This document shows, in pieces, positions 34,519-46,345 of a stretch of DNA of 64,000 nt (its first letter is position 1; the number at the start of each line of letters is the position of its first letter). Origin of the DNA: Datisca glomerata (Eukaryota; Streptophyta; Magnoliopsida; Cucurbitales; Datiscaceae). The stretch is taken from assembly GCA_003255025.1 (NCBI GenBank), contig QANY01008725.1:372001-436000 (forward strand), written 5' to 3'. A program made the position numbers and the translations under genes. The notes under the pieces are model-generated. The model was not told where the DNA came from, did no database searches, and worked only from the letters and a program-made list of their open reading frames with translations.

Positions 34519-34554
34519 ATTTGCCTCTTGTAGAATGCCATATTTCTTGTAGTG

Positions 34555-34557
34555 GCA
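34555..34557. repeat. 3-bp TSD of CACTA, right
   Basis: GCA, identical to 26701-26703; deletion of the element and one copy restores RT reading across the site. Confidence 0.8.
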
Positions 34558-35137
34558 CCTGCATTTTTTAAACCAAAAAGCATTACCATATAACATAAAG
34601 TACCATGATTAGTTATGAAAGATGTCTTTTCTTAGTCTGGTTGAAACATTTTCACTTGGTTGTATCCTGCGATGGCCTCCATGAAACTCAGAAGTTTGTG
34701 TCCCGAAGTAGCATCCACCATATGATCTATTCTAGGCAGTGGGTATTCATTTTTTGGACAGGCCTTGTTTAGTTCTGTGAAGTCTATGCAAATCCTCCAC
34801 TTCCCATTCTTCTTTTTCACCATGACAATGTTCGCGAGCCACTCTAGATAATCTACTTCTCTGATGAAGCCTACTTTAAACAGTTTGTCAACTTCTTCTT
34901 TGATGGCCATATTCCTTTTTGGTGTGGAACTCCTTCTTTGTTGCTTGACTGGCCTAACAATAGGGCCAGTATTCAGCTTATGGCAAGTTATATTTTTCGG
35001 TATACTTGGCATTTCTTAAGCTATGGCTGCAAAAATATCTTTATTTCTCCTCAGGAAATTCTTCAACCGTTCCTTTTTTGCTTCCTCCAGGTGAGCTCCA
35101 ATACTTGTCATCTTGTTCGTTTCTTCATATGGATTCG
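34558..35137 (-). pseudogene. Tat-type Ty3 reverse transcriptase, N-terminal part
   Basis: On the minus strand: EVDKLFKVGFIREVDYLEW, VMVKKKNGKWRICIDFTELN, CPKNEYPLPRIDHMVD and GYNQVKMFQPD (35012-34632), then through one stop EKTSFITNHGT and VMLFGLKNAGA up to the CACTA insertion. These are the fingers and palm motifs before YxDD. The upstream side is cut by the solo LTR at 35138. Confidence 0.88.
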
Positions 35138-37364
35138 GTCGTCGCGGTGGAAGCTTGGAGGCGCGTGACCTTTTAAAAAATTAAACTTTTAATAAAAATT
35201 AAATCTTTTAATAAAACAAAACTTGCGCAACGCCATGATAACCAAATAAAAATTTTTATTGAAAACTCTTTTTCAATCATTCAGGATCCGTTATATATTT
35301 ATAAGTTAAATCTTCAACATATAAGATTAAGAATCATATACTGCTTGTACTCTATATCAAGTGTCCTTGCAAAAATTGATCGATCCTCCATTCTCACGAA
35401 ATCGTTCCAACGATCAGTAGACTCTGAGATCCATACCAAGATCTTTCAAGTCAATCCTCAATACACTAGAATGTGTGTGGACATGTAGAATATTACAAGA
35501 CACTTTTTCTGTCTCTAGATGTTCTCAACACATGAGATCTATAGATTTACTAAGAAGCACTTTAGTGAGACGATCCTCTGAAAGAACGTGATGAATATTC
35601 TTTTGGAGATTTGATTAACGTTTAATCATAGAAGAAAATCCATCTGACATCAATCATGTTCTCAATTCAACTCCTGATTGACGAACTGATGATCTGATCA
35701 ATTGATTATCTCCTCTTCTTTTTCTAACCACAAAGGTCATTAGAATAATATATGTATATATTTTATATAATGACACATCACATTTTTAGGGATAAATTAA
35801 AATAATATTTAATTATAAAATAACCAATTATAGTGGGATCCACTGCAATTGAACGCCACTGCAGTGCCACATGACACTGCAAGTGTCACGTGAGCCAGCA
35901 CTGACACTACAGTGTTGCACACTCACTACTGTAGTGCCACGTGACACCACAGTAGTCCATATCAATTTCTGATACCCTATTAGTGATTGACACATGGCAA
36001 TAACTGCGAATCAAATATTTATTTTAATCAGATTATTATCTAGATATCAGTTAATTCAAAATTAATATATTGATTATCCCTATTAACTAACTTATCTTGT
36101 TATTACACAAATAACAGATTTAGTTGATTTAAGTTATTATCTAATAATAATGTAATTCTTTAATTTCATAAATTAGATATTTTGTCACAATTATCGATAA
36201 TTAAAAAATTGATAATTATATATATATATATATATAATTCTCCAAAAATTATATTTAAATATATAAATAATTCAATTAATTAATTCATAATTAATTAATC
36301 ACTCATAATTATCTCATAATTATGTACTTGTCACAGAATAATAACTTCTTTTACAAGTCAGTCATTTTCTAATGACCTGAAATATTCACACCCTAGACAG
36401 CGTAGTATAAATGTGACTTCGAGATCATGGACCTATAATCTTAAGCTCTAATAAACCAAATTATTAATTAAACTCTGTAATTAAATAATCTTATTTATTA
36501 ATTTCATTACCACTCCACTATAAATATGAAATTGAACTCTTAGAGATTATAGAATGTATTTATAGAGTATTCTCATGTAGTCTATTGACATAATCATTTC
36601 ATGTAATTATGTCTTCCAATTATTGGTTCGTAAAGTAGAACTGGTCAAAATTACCGTGTTACCCTTCTAATTAGCTCTTGATCCTTAAGTACCATTAATC
36701 CACATCTTATTATAAATTCTAGCTCAATAACCATTCAGTTCCAAAATTAACACTTAAGAGAACCAATATACGATCCGTTAGGAAAGCTTAGATTCCAAAT
36801 ATTGTAAGATCATGTCCCCAACCATCCACATCATTGAATCTCTAAAATAGAAGTTACTATCCTAATTAACAAACAGACCTTAACGAGTGAATCAAAAGAT
36901 CCAGTAGACATGCATAGGAGTTCATGATCACTCATAGTTCAGACTGATCTACATATGATCATTGAATTAAAGTGTATTAAATCTTTATGATAAACGACAC
37001 GTTAATAAAAATATTAATTCACATCGGTCATGATATATATAATCTTATTAAGTACGATCACTAAGATGTCTATCCACATCAACAATCATTATCTAGATCA
37101 CACGCATTCATAATGCTTAATGAACCGTACTAGCAACCATTCATTAAAGATTCCATACTTTAATATGTTGCTGACAACTTTATTCATTATCTATGATCTT
37201 AATCCTCTCGTAGTAATACAAAATCATAGTCTTATTAATGAATATGAAATTTTCATATATAATTCAAAAATAATTTAAAAGAACAATTATAAGAAAAATG
37301 TAATCCTCTTTAAATTTCATATCAAAATGTCAATACACATGCTTTGAGGGCGGAACCCCCAACA
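35138..37364 (-). mobile_element. Solo copia LTR (2.2 kb) inserted in the Tat element
   Basis: Homologous to the LTRs at 18.3, 52.0 and 55.1 kb. Read on +, it begins near GTCGTCGCGGTGG and ends GGAACCCCCAACA. The flanks are GATTCG on the left and CTTCG on the right, a near-match 5-bp duplication. Tat sequence continues on both sides (RT at 34.6-35.1 kb and protease at 37.4 kb upward), and no copia internal region is attached, so it is a solo LTR. Confidence 0.82.
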
Positions 37365-37930
37365 CTTCGTACCTCGGGCCCACCTGTGAATCCTCATGTG
37401 ATTGCTATTGTTCATGAACAATCACCAGCTCTTCTTCCTTCTTTCCCGTAATATGTTTCCTTGCTGACTCTAGTACGTTTATGGCGCATATTCGTGGAGC
37501 AGTTGGGTCTCCTCTTATGGTCTTGATTCCTTCAGGGGACGGATACTTCAGTAATTGGTAATGGGTGGATGCACTGCCTTCATTTTATGTAACTAGGTTC
37601 TTCCCACAACAGCATTATAAGGAGATGATATGTCCAGTACCTAAATTCGTGAGGTAATTGAATGCTTCTACACTAACTGGGAGAGAAATCACTCCTTCTA
37701 AGTAGCTTACAGTCCCATTGAACCCTACTAATGGCTGCGGCGGACCTTGCAAATGCCATCCCCCCCATAGACATCTTTTAAAGTGTTGACCGATGGAGAA
37801 TGTTGACTTTACTTTCATCGTCGATCAGCGCCCTTCTCAGCAGACAATTTCTCACATGTATTGAGATTACAAAGGCGTCGTTATGATGTCCTTCATACTC
37901 TAAGTCCATGTCATAAAAAATGAGTGGGGG
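37365..37930 (-). pseudogene. Tat-type Ty3 protease region
   Basis: On the minus strand HNDAFVISIHVRNCLLRRALID (about 37890-37820) is the strand leading to the retropepsin active site. The motif itself reads DDES where DTGS is expected, so the catalytic site is lost. LVGFNGTVSYLEGVISLPV (in 37818-37615) is the downstream protease segment common to Tat and Athila. Confidence 0.72.
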
Positions 37931-39480
37931 ATTCCCGCTTTTGTTAGAGGAACTTCACTGTTCCCAACTTCCTTCCAGCAATGATTTCTTGCTATATACT
38001 TTTCTTTCCTTTCTAGTAGTCCCCTCCTGTGCAATCAATGCAATGATGGTGTCGACTATTCGGAGTGGTTGTTTCCTGTTATCCCTCATTTCCCCGTCGT
38101 GGGCTTCCCTTTCGGTTTCCCGCTTCGGCACTTCTCACTTCACGAATTGGTTAAGGCATCTTTCCTTCACAAGCTTCTCAACATAATCCTTTAGCTGATA
38201 ACAATCTTTTATGTAATTCCCATTGCTCCTGTGAAATGAGCAATATTTTTCTTTATACTTGGGGTTTTGCTCCTTTATGAGTAGGGCCGGCCTCTTCAAT
38301 CAGGGTTTGTCCTTTGTCTTCTCCAAGACTTGGTTTATCGAGATAGTCAACAGTCTGTAGACTTTGTCTCTGAAATGGATGTCATCAGCATATCTTCTCC
38401 GGGTGTCAGTTCTATCCCACTTACTGTCCCCCCACTCACTTTCTTTCTTTGTCTTTTGATTCCATTTCTTGTCTGCCCTTGAATTTTGTTCTTCTTCCAA
38501 TGTGATGTAAGCTTGTTCCCTCTGAAAGATTCCCGCCATGGTGTTAAAGGTTTAACCTTTGATAAATCCTCAAAGAAGGATGATTCTAGGTCCAGCCCCC
38601 ATCTAAAAGCCAGCCTCGCTACTTCATCATCATAAATTTCCACATTGACCATCTCCTATTTGAATATGTGAGTGTATTCGCGAAGTGTTTCCCTTTCATT
38701 TTAGGTGGAGATTGTCAAAAGATAGTTTGAATCCTCAATTACTGCTTAGTAGTAGAGTACTACTTGAAAAAGACAGTAGACATGACATTAAAGTTAGTAA
38801 TAAATTGAGCAGGGAAGGAATGATACCATTTAAGCACAATCTCGTCCAGACTCATAGGGAATATTCTACACATCAAAGCGTTCTCATGTTTGTATAATGC
38901 AATGATTTGCTTGAACCATCTGAGATGATCCACATGATAAGGTTTACCTTCGTAGCACTTGAATTTAGGTGCCATAAACATTCTCGAAATTGGAGCGGCC
39001 AAAATATCCTGGCTTAAAGGAGTTCTAATGAGGGACTCTAGGTCTGCTTTTCTCGAGTTTCTCAAATTCCTCAGCTCCATCATCTTTCTTTCCATCATCT
39101 CCTCCATCGCAGCTTCCGTCACTATTTTTGGTTGGCGAAGTTCTCTTGTCGCCTCCTTTTCATGATTTTTGGATTGAACTTCCCCGTCTTCATTCTGCAT
39201 ATTCCTATTGTTTTCATTGTCTTCCCATCTGGCTTCATGTTCGCTCCCTCCTTAACGATTCTTCCTTTCCTCATGGTTAATATGTTGACTGACTTTTGCA
39301 CGTGTCTGTGCAAGATCCTGCTGTAGTGCAGCAATCTGTTTACGCATTGCCTACCATGCATTTTGTAGCGTCTCGGCGCTTCATTGTTCCATCTCTTGCA
39401 TTTGATTTAGGATAGCCTGAAGCATCTCAGCTGGGGGAGCAAGGCGATTGGCTTGTCATTCCCATTCCCGTTTCCTTTGT
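37931..39480 (-). pseudogene. Tat-type Ty3 gag region
   Basis: A gag domain lies in 39200-38760: IRTPLSQDILAAPISRMF, YEGKPYHVDHLRWFKQI, ALMCRIFPMSLDEIVLKWYH and FPAQFITNFN. It leads into 38652-38300 with KVKPLTPWRESF and the AGIFQREQAYITLEEEQ segment, as in Tat and Athila gag. Gag forms the virus-like particle. Several frame changes and stops break it. The upstream coding start is not clear. Confidence 0.8.
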
Positions 39481-39496
39481 GGAGGGTATCTTTGAG

Positions 39497-39528
39497 ATTT
39501 TTTCTCACTCCCAATAAAAGCATCAAAA
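39497..39528 (-). other. Primer-binding region next to the Tat LTR
   Basis: On the minus strand the LTR end is followed by TTTTGATGCTTTTATTGGGA, a position and composition like the GGTGCTTTCATTGAGAG-type primer-binding region of many Tat-like elements. Confidence 0.4.
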
Positions 39529-40095
39529 TGTAAAAGATTTTTTTCACACACACTCAAAATTAAATTACGTGAGAGAGAGAGAGAGTACTCAAAGAAAAAT
39601 ATGTTTGCTTGGTGGATTCTATTGCTTGAATTTGGTTTACAAATGCATTTATTTATAAGCTACTCATCTGATCTTTCTGCATCTCCTAAAATGAGAAATT
39701 CCCCCTAGAAAGGAATATTAATAGTATTCTAGGGGAATAAACTCATAGTTAAAAGATTACAACTTGATTTTGGGGATTTACAAGCATAATTAACAAATCG
39801 TCAACATATTCTCCATGGATTTGGGGGAATTTGGCTGTAACAGTTAGATTACCATTAAATGTGTCTTCTTTCCTTCTTTTAACGCTAATATCCTACCACA
39901 CTGTCAGTTCGCACGGATTCCTCCTTTCCGTTTTCCTTTTCTGCTTATCTTTCTCGTCTGCTTTCCCGCTTGCTTTGTAAAAAGCTTGTGCCGCTTCTAT
40001 TTTCCCGCCTAACTTTCAGTTTTGCCACATCAATCGTCCACACGGTCTCTCCGGGTTGGTCCTTTTTGTACACGCGTCTTGGGTGGTTTTTTTCA
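39529..40095 (-). mobile_element. 5' LTR of the Tat element (about 567 bp)
   Basis: Read on the minus strand, it would begin TGAAAAAAACCACCC (40095) and end ACATTTTTTTAG-like bases at 39529, with a TATA box (GCTTATAAATAAATGC, about 39646-39661) and a GA-rich R/U5. Its place directly ahead of the gag region fits a 5' LTR. No 3' LTR survives, since the element is cut at 24922, so the ends are inferred. Confidence 0.5.
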
Positions 40096-43000
40096 TGTTC
40101 ATATATACATAAAAAAAATTATATATACATATAAATGTAAATACAAAATTCACACACACATATATTGAGAGAGATATTTATTGTATTTACATGAAGATGT
40201 ATGTATAAATATTATAAAGATATACAATATATAAAATGGAGAGATACAGATAAAAATGATAAAGAATTGACAAAATTTAATAAATGTTAATAAATCTAAT
40301 GAGAGAAGCAGAGAGAGGAGAGAGAAAGATGGAGGGGGAGAGAGAGATGGGAGTGGAAGGGGAGAGAGAGGGGCAGATATTTAAGGAGAGAGAGAGAAAA
40401 TTATGGATTAATTATAGAGAGAGAGATGCGGGGAGAGGGCAAGATATTTAAGGAGAGAGAGAATTATGGAGAGAGCTAAATGAGTTATATTAGTAAAATA
40501 TTAAATAGGAAGACTATTAAATTTAAATCAATTTGCTAGATTAATTATATATTTTCAAAAATTGCTAATTTTGATATTTTTCACAACTTGTATTTAAAAT
40601 ATCAAAATTGTATAGATTTCATCATTTCTAAATAAAGTTTCTAAGGTTAGTCCAATAAGAAATGTCCATGGTTTACAGTTCAAAAATCATGTCTCAACAA
40701 CCCTAAACATTGCGGAGTTTGTAAAGTTGGATCCTGATTAGTGGAGTGTGTCATGTTAGAATTAACGAAAATTAACAAGAAAAATCAAATTTTCAGCTCA
40801 AACTATAAAAATGAGTAAAAAATATTTTGGCAAAAATAACAGAAAATGGCTGAAATAAATAACATATTTATCAAAATTCAATACACATAAATAAATATTT
40901 ACACTATTCCACTAATTTTTCTTAAAAAAATTTCAATCATTTTTACAGTTTGAGCTGAAAATTGATAATTTTTGTAATTCTTCCTACAATTCATAATGGT
41001 CTGAACACTTCTTTATGGCGTGATATGTGACGTCCACTAAGAGTTCTACATGTGTAACATAAAATTTGAGCGTGACCACCAACTAATAATATTGCACTTA
41101 CGAAAATTATGGAAGTTAGTAAAAAAAAATTGATGTCGTGAAGCTTCTACAAGAAATACTCGGACAAAAGTTTGACAAACTCTTTTGAAAAGGATTGATG
41201 ATTATGCATGAATACTAGTCAATTAGGAAATAAATTCTCATTGAATCGCTTATGATTACTAAAAAGTTGAGGAAAATAGAGATACTCTCTATGAAATTAT
41301 ATTAAACCAAATATAAAAAATAACTCTAGGGCTACAACGGCTTTAAATAAGCGAACTAGGAAAAGAAAACCCTAAAACTACTAAAATATAAAAAATGATA
41401 AATTTTCCTAAAATGAAAATTTTGAAATAAATGCATAATAGTAAAAACTAATCACCAAGATTACAGCGACATAAATGACAAAAAATTTAAATTTCCTACT
41501 AAAGTTATTGACGAAATAAAACTTTCTTAAAATGGTAAAAACACGTTTTCATAGACCTAAATGATAGAATTTTCCCAAGAACACCTAATTCATGAAGTAA
41601 AGCTTGATGCCTTTTACTCTTTGGTACATTTCTCACTGAAATGGCCTCTTTTACACAGAAAACGACACTTCTATGATCTCTGCAAAATTGAATAATGTCT
41701 CACGTATTCAGATAATATGGATTTTGATGCGCTGCATAAGAAATGAATAGGCTTTAACATAGTTCTATGTCTGATGTCACTTTTAACGGAAAGCTCCAAT
41801 CTCAATAGTTCTTACCTTCCCACATATACAAAGTAATGCAATAGTTATTGAATTGATTAATTTATGTTTATTTTGTTGTTGTTCAACATGTTTATAGTAG
41901 AATAGTATTAAGAGTAATGAGCAAAACTAAAACTTCTTTTAATGAAAAGCCTAACTTGGAGTTGGAGTTGATTTCAAAACCACCAAATTAAGACACTAAG
42001 TCAACTACTTCCATATATGTTTGCATGCGTACACCGAGAACCGTAAAAGCATTTGATCAACTTAAACCCCCGCATGCTTTTCCATTCTTTTAAGTTTTAT
42101 TCTTTTGGGGCCATCTCTAAATGGAAGAAATGCCATTTTTTGTGACATTAGTTTTTGAAGTTAACGGAGAGAGATTGATAACCAAACATATAATAAGACT
42201 GTCTTTTTTCCTTTTCTCAATGTGATATTTTAAAAGAAAAGATTTCTTAGCACGTGAGAATAATAGGAAGGCATCACTTTAATTTCCTTGATTTGTCTCT
42301 AATAATGTTACCTATTTTATATATGTTTAATTTAGACTAGATGCTCGTCTATATTCATGTTACACGATTGTACTGCACAGCGTACACTGCACAGTGTACT
42401 ACACATTTTTCAAGCCTATAAATAAGCATTGTCATGTACATAGTATAGTATAATGAATATACTGATTATATTGACAACGTATCAAAAATTGGTTCTATCC
42501 TGCTCAAGCGTGGTCTCTGTTTGTCTCTGTCTCTCTCTGTACCCTTAGCTCATGGCATGCTCCACTTGAGTGGGTGTTAAGGAATGTAATCCTACATCGA
42601 TCGTGGATGAAGATACTTGTCAAAGCTCCTCACCTAACACCAATTAATTTTAGGTTAAAATCTGACAAATAATATGTTTATCAAGTTTTTACATAGAAAG
42701 ATATTTATATTCATTGTTTGCTGGGAAAAATACCTCTCTATTATGAACACTATTAAATCTACCACATCAACAACAAAAGGGGGAAAGAAGAAAATACTAA
42801 TCTACTACGCTTTTTTAAGGGAAACATTATATTTCATTCAACAACAACGAAATAGTATAATATTTTCAGAATCAAACAGATTATCAGATCTAAATACTAA
42901 TATACTAATACAAGTATCATATCTACCACGCTTAGTCAAAGGGAGACATTGATTTCTATTTACTACCTAATTAGATTAATATATCTTGTTGAAGTATTAA

Positions 43001-43206
43001 GCATAGCCGAGAGGCCTGAGAGTGTGGCTCTTCATTGATCGGAGAAACTTTCGTAGTTGACCATTTACTACTTTGTCAGTATATACAATTAACTCTATCA
43101 TTTTGCTGTTTTACCCAAACATTATATATTTTTGACTGAAAAAGACTCCCATGTGAGAGAAACTTTCTCCATGCTAATGTTTTTGTTATTATTTAAATGA
43201 CGATTC
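40096..43206. other. Non-coding AT-rich DNA
   Basis: No gene that I can support. A GA-rich purine tract at 40290-40480 contains a duplicated AGATATTTAAGGAGAGAGAGA phrase (40374 and 40443, shown in part). An LTR-like fragment with TATA box CCTATAAATAAGC lies at 42415-42428, with CACTGCACAGTGTAC repeats before it. The passage at 42570-42650 (GTTAAGGAATGTAATCCTACA) resembles common plant repeat ends but I could not define it. Confidence 0.45.
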
Positions 43207-43508
43207 GAGGGTGTTTATGTTTCGGTTTAGATCTTTATTTAATAAATCGAATTGAAATAAACCAATTAAGTGAAAATCGACCGGCCCTCGTGATAAAGAG
43301 GATTTTTATTAGCACAAAATTAGAAAAAAATTAATAGAAACCTAATGTACGTTTTATTCAGTTCAATATAAAAAGTTAAACTTATGTCCCGTTCAGTTTG
43401 AAAAATGTCATAAATTTGAATCAAACCAAATACCCTAAAAAAGAAACTTAATCAATAATTTTTTATTCGGTTCAGTTCAATAGAATGTTATTCACACTAA
43501 GACGATTT
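43199..43508. mobile_element. hAT-like MITE (294 bp) with 8-bp TSD
   Basis: GACGATTC (43199-43206) and GACGATTT (43501-43508) flank an element beginning GAGGGTGTTTATGTTTCGG and ending TTATTCACACTAA. Reverse-complemented, the right end reads TTAGTGTGAATAAC, an imperfect match to the left. Internal CGGTTTAG, CGGTTCAG and GTTCAGTT motifs echo the CGGTTCGGTT subterminal repeats of the element at 953-6634. It has no coding capacity. Confidence 0.6.
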
Positions 43509-44717
43509 GTTACATAAGTTTGTACTGTAATGAAGCTTTAGATAACCTTCTAGAAAATACGTATAGTCGGATATTTGTGTCGATACTATTTTTATTTTTT
43601 TATAAAAACTCGTTTTCAAAACATTCGTCCTCTCATGAATACTTCTTATTCAATGTAAATTACATAGACTTGACTAAAATTACCGCTTTTATTTAAAGTG
43701 ATCCTCGAATTAGTCACCAATCTTTGTTTGCAGGTAGCTCTAGTTTACCTCATAAAAATGTAAAAGAATTTCCTCCAAAATGGAAAAATAACCTGCAATG
43801 TTGATAAGATAATTTAATTACCTCTAAAATTATTTACAGGACCTCAAAATTATATATGTATTAAATATATCAATTTTTAATTACTGTCGATTATTTTACA
43901 TATTATTGGATAAAAATATCAATCATATTATATTATTAATTTAATTGTCCGATTCAATTACAATAATAATTTTAGATTTCACTGATAAAATTGTCAAATC
44001 AGAAAAATTTATTCATTGACCAGACATTGTCACGTAATTGGTTAAGATTTTTAAATTGAACTCTTCTAACCATCAATCATACTAAGTGTTATGAGAGCCT
44101 TAAGAACAAATTTTTACTTTAAACGGTCAATTAGAACATCTTTTGAGTTAATTTGAACGAACTTTTCCACTGATTGACTTTATCTTTTCAGTCATGCTCT
44201 ATGCCTATTATTTATTAAACCTAACCTTTAAACTATCAAAACTTTCCTTATGTGATTATATTATTTTTTTATTTTCTTTAACACAATTTTGTGAAATTGG
44301 GCAACCCAAATTTTGTTATTTTTACCATTTCAAAATGTTACATTTTTCTTTTTGTTCAAAATAAAAGAGAAATGAGTCATTTCTTCTATTAATTTCTTTG
44401 GGATATCATTGAACTAAACGAGTAGAATGTTACAATATCATTAACTTAATTATTATGTGATACTATAAGTGATAAAATGATAATCAAGTCCTTTAGGTAA
44501 AATGGTCATAAGAGAGATTTCTAACCTCATAGTTCAAATCTCATATTGTATCTCTTCATTTTAACGAAAATAAAATATTAAACGATAAAATGATTGATTA
44601 TTTTAGTCTAGCAACACTTTCAATTTTTTTGGTAAATCAAAATATATTTCAAAACCAAACGGGTACGAAATATAATAGAAAAACATTGATATTATAAATA
44701 TTTCCAAGAGATCTCTA
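43509..44717. other. Non-coding AT-rich DNA
   Basis: No feature that I can support on either strand. Confidence 0.5.
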
Positions 44718-45475
44718 AGGGCTTGTTTGGTAGCTCGTACTGTACAGTAATAAAAGCAGGACAATACTATTTTAGTATTGTCCGGCGTTTGACAAAAATA
44801 TGGACTCCGGACTAGCTAATACGGTGGAGTTCCCACCCACATATGATAATTTAGTTCTCTCCTTTTAGGGAGGACTACACCGGACTAAAAAAAATAAAGT
44901 AAAATGATTTTTTATTAAAATAATTTTTTTAATTTATATCTTATAGGAACTTCTTTCACTAACAAAAATAATTTATAAATTTTTGAAAGGTATAAAATTA
45001 ATTACTTATGACTTAATTTTACTAATTTTTAAAGTCATCAATTATATGAGTGGTTCAGTAATTATTTATATATTTTAAATGACTTATTTTGTGTATTAAA
45101 AATCCAATGAATTTTTTTTTAATTTCAATGTTTATAACTATAAATTATCACTATCTTAAGTTTACGGGTATAATTAAATTTTCATTTTTAGTAAAAAAAT
45201 TAGAGAATTTACAGTGATATCATGAATTAGATAATTTATTTTATAGTTGAAAATGTAAAATAACATGTTAATGAATTTCAAATAGGCTTTTACGGATCAA
45301 ATAATGACAAACAGTTTTACAATCTAGTACTATAACGTGCCAAACATTGTATAAGTGTTACAGTTTTTTAACTAATACAGCATCAAACACTGGACAATAT
45401 TATTTATCAAGTACATTACAATACAGTACAGTCTGACAGATTTAATACAGTACTATTCAGACTGTCAAACGAGCT
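44718..45475. mobile_element. MITE candidate with GGGCTTGTTTGG end
   Basis: The left end GGGCTTGTTTGGTAGCTCG and the right end, reverse-complemented, GTTTGAGCTCGTTTGACAG share GCTCG and GTTTG blocks. TACTGTACAGTAATA near the left pairs with TACAGTACTATTC near the right. Such ends are common in plant MITEs of the Harbinger and hAT groups. I could not identify a TSD, so the class is open. Confidence 0.45.
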
Positions 45476-46069
45476 CAAACTAAACTAGCTGGACTCTTTT
45501 TTAGAACTACACTCGCAACAAAATAACAAGATTTTCCCATTTTACAAATTTTAGATATACATAACTACTACTATATTTTTACACTTTCGATTAGGTTTTT
45601 TGAGGAAAGAAATAAATATAACAAAAATGAATGAGGCAGATGAAATTAGTAATAAAATTAGAGGAGATGAATTGGAAAGGGAAGAAGACAGAGCAACACC
45701 TAACCCACCAGAGCACAACACCATACCCGCTCCCAACGTCCAATCCTTCTCTCATCTCAACAGTCGAACAGAACCTCTGTGTAGTGTTGTGCTCATCTTA
45801 TACTGACCAAGTTGAGAGATTATTAGGACTGGGGTATAACTGATCTGGACTCTATATTGTGAAAATTCGGTCAGCTGATTTGAATTTAAGGAGTTCTTAT
45901 CTATTGAAAATACAAGGACATTATAAAACGATCGTGTTATTCGTAAAAAAATTTAATTAGAAAATTTTATGACTATTAGATTTTAATCCAACGATTATGA
46001 ACATCGTGTAGCCGAGGCCACAATATGACCTCTAGTCCTGATAATTTCTCGACCAAGTTACTCTTTCTC
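45476..46069. other. Intergenic region upstream of the kinase gene
   Basis: No gene that I can support; the open frames around 45600-45843 show no recognisable protein. It presumably contains distal promoter sequence of the kinase gene. Confidence 0.45.
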
Positions 46070-46073
46070 CCCC

Positions 46074-46081
46074 TTTTATAA
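46074..46081 (+). promoter_or_regulatory. TATA box of the kinase gene
   Basis: TTTTATAAG lies about 260 bp upstream of the start codon, followed by a pyrimidine-rich leader (46090-46330) typical of plant 5' UTRs. Confidence 0.5.
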
Positions 46082-46303
46082 GCCATTCATCTCACTTGTA
46101 CACTTGACATTAACCATTCAAAATCCCACACGCACACTCCAACATTTCTACATTCTCTCTTTCTTAAACAACCACCATTCCCCTTTGACTACTCTGTTTC
46201 TCTAGAAATCTATTTTTCTCAACGCCCCCAAGAGATAGAGAGAGGTTTCTACTGTTTCTTTTTGTTTGTTTCTCTGTTTTGGTGCTCTGTTTTTGTTCAC
46301 TGT

Positions 46304-46345
46304 ATGAGAAAAACAGAGTATTCATTTTGGAGATTACAGCAATGA
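46304..46345 (+). CDS. Upstream ORF (13 codons) overlapping the kinase start
   Basis: An ATG at 46304 opens a 13-codon frame ([13 protein letters not shown]) whose TGA stop overlaps the kinase start codon as ATGA (46342-46345). It is the nearest ATG upstream of the main start. Such an overlap could reduce translation of the kinase or couple it through reinitiation. Whether it is translated is unknown. Confidence 0.4.
   Translation: MRKTEYSFWRLQQ

Larger units (their letters stand above)
26704..34554. mobile_element. CACTA (En/Spm-like) element, non-autonomous, 7,851 bp
   Basis: The left end is CACTACAAAAAATATGACA and the right end, reverse-complemented, CACTACAAGAAATATGGCA; the pairing continues as TTCTACA, with two mismatches in 26 bases. 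A GCA duplication flanks it and the target, a Ty3 RT coding sequence, reads through when the element is removed. No TNP2-type transposase is visible. The interior holds a captured ACC synthase fragment, CT-rich leader-like DNA, an 83-bp-period duplication and a candidate solo LTR. Subterminal DNA at 31540-31680 has inverted CCTGTGAAAAGTGA / TTACTTTTCACGGGG motifs. Confidence 0.9.

Noticed and set aside
42570..42650. TRIM-like or LTR fragment (GTTAAGGAATGTAATCC ... CTAACACC)
   Set aside because: The wording is familiar from plant repeats but I found no pair of ends, TSD or primer site, so I did not list it as an element.
42674..42952. 92-codon open frame as a small gene
   Set aside because: Biased AT-rich wording, no recognisable motif, no promoter or splice evidence.
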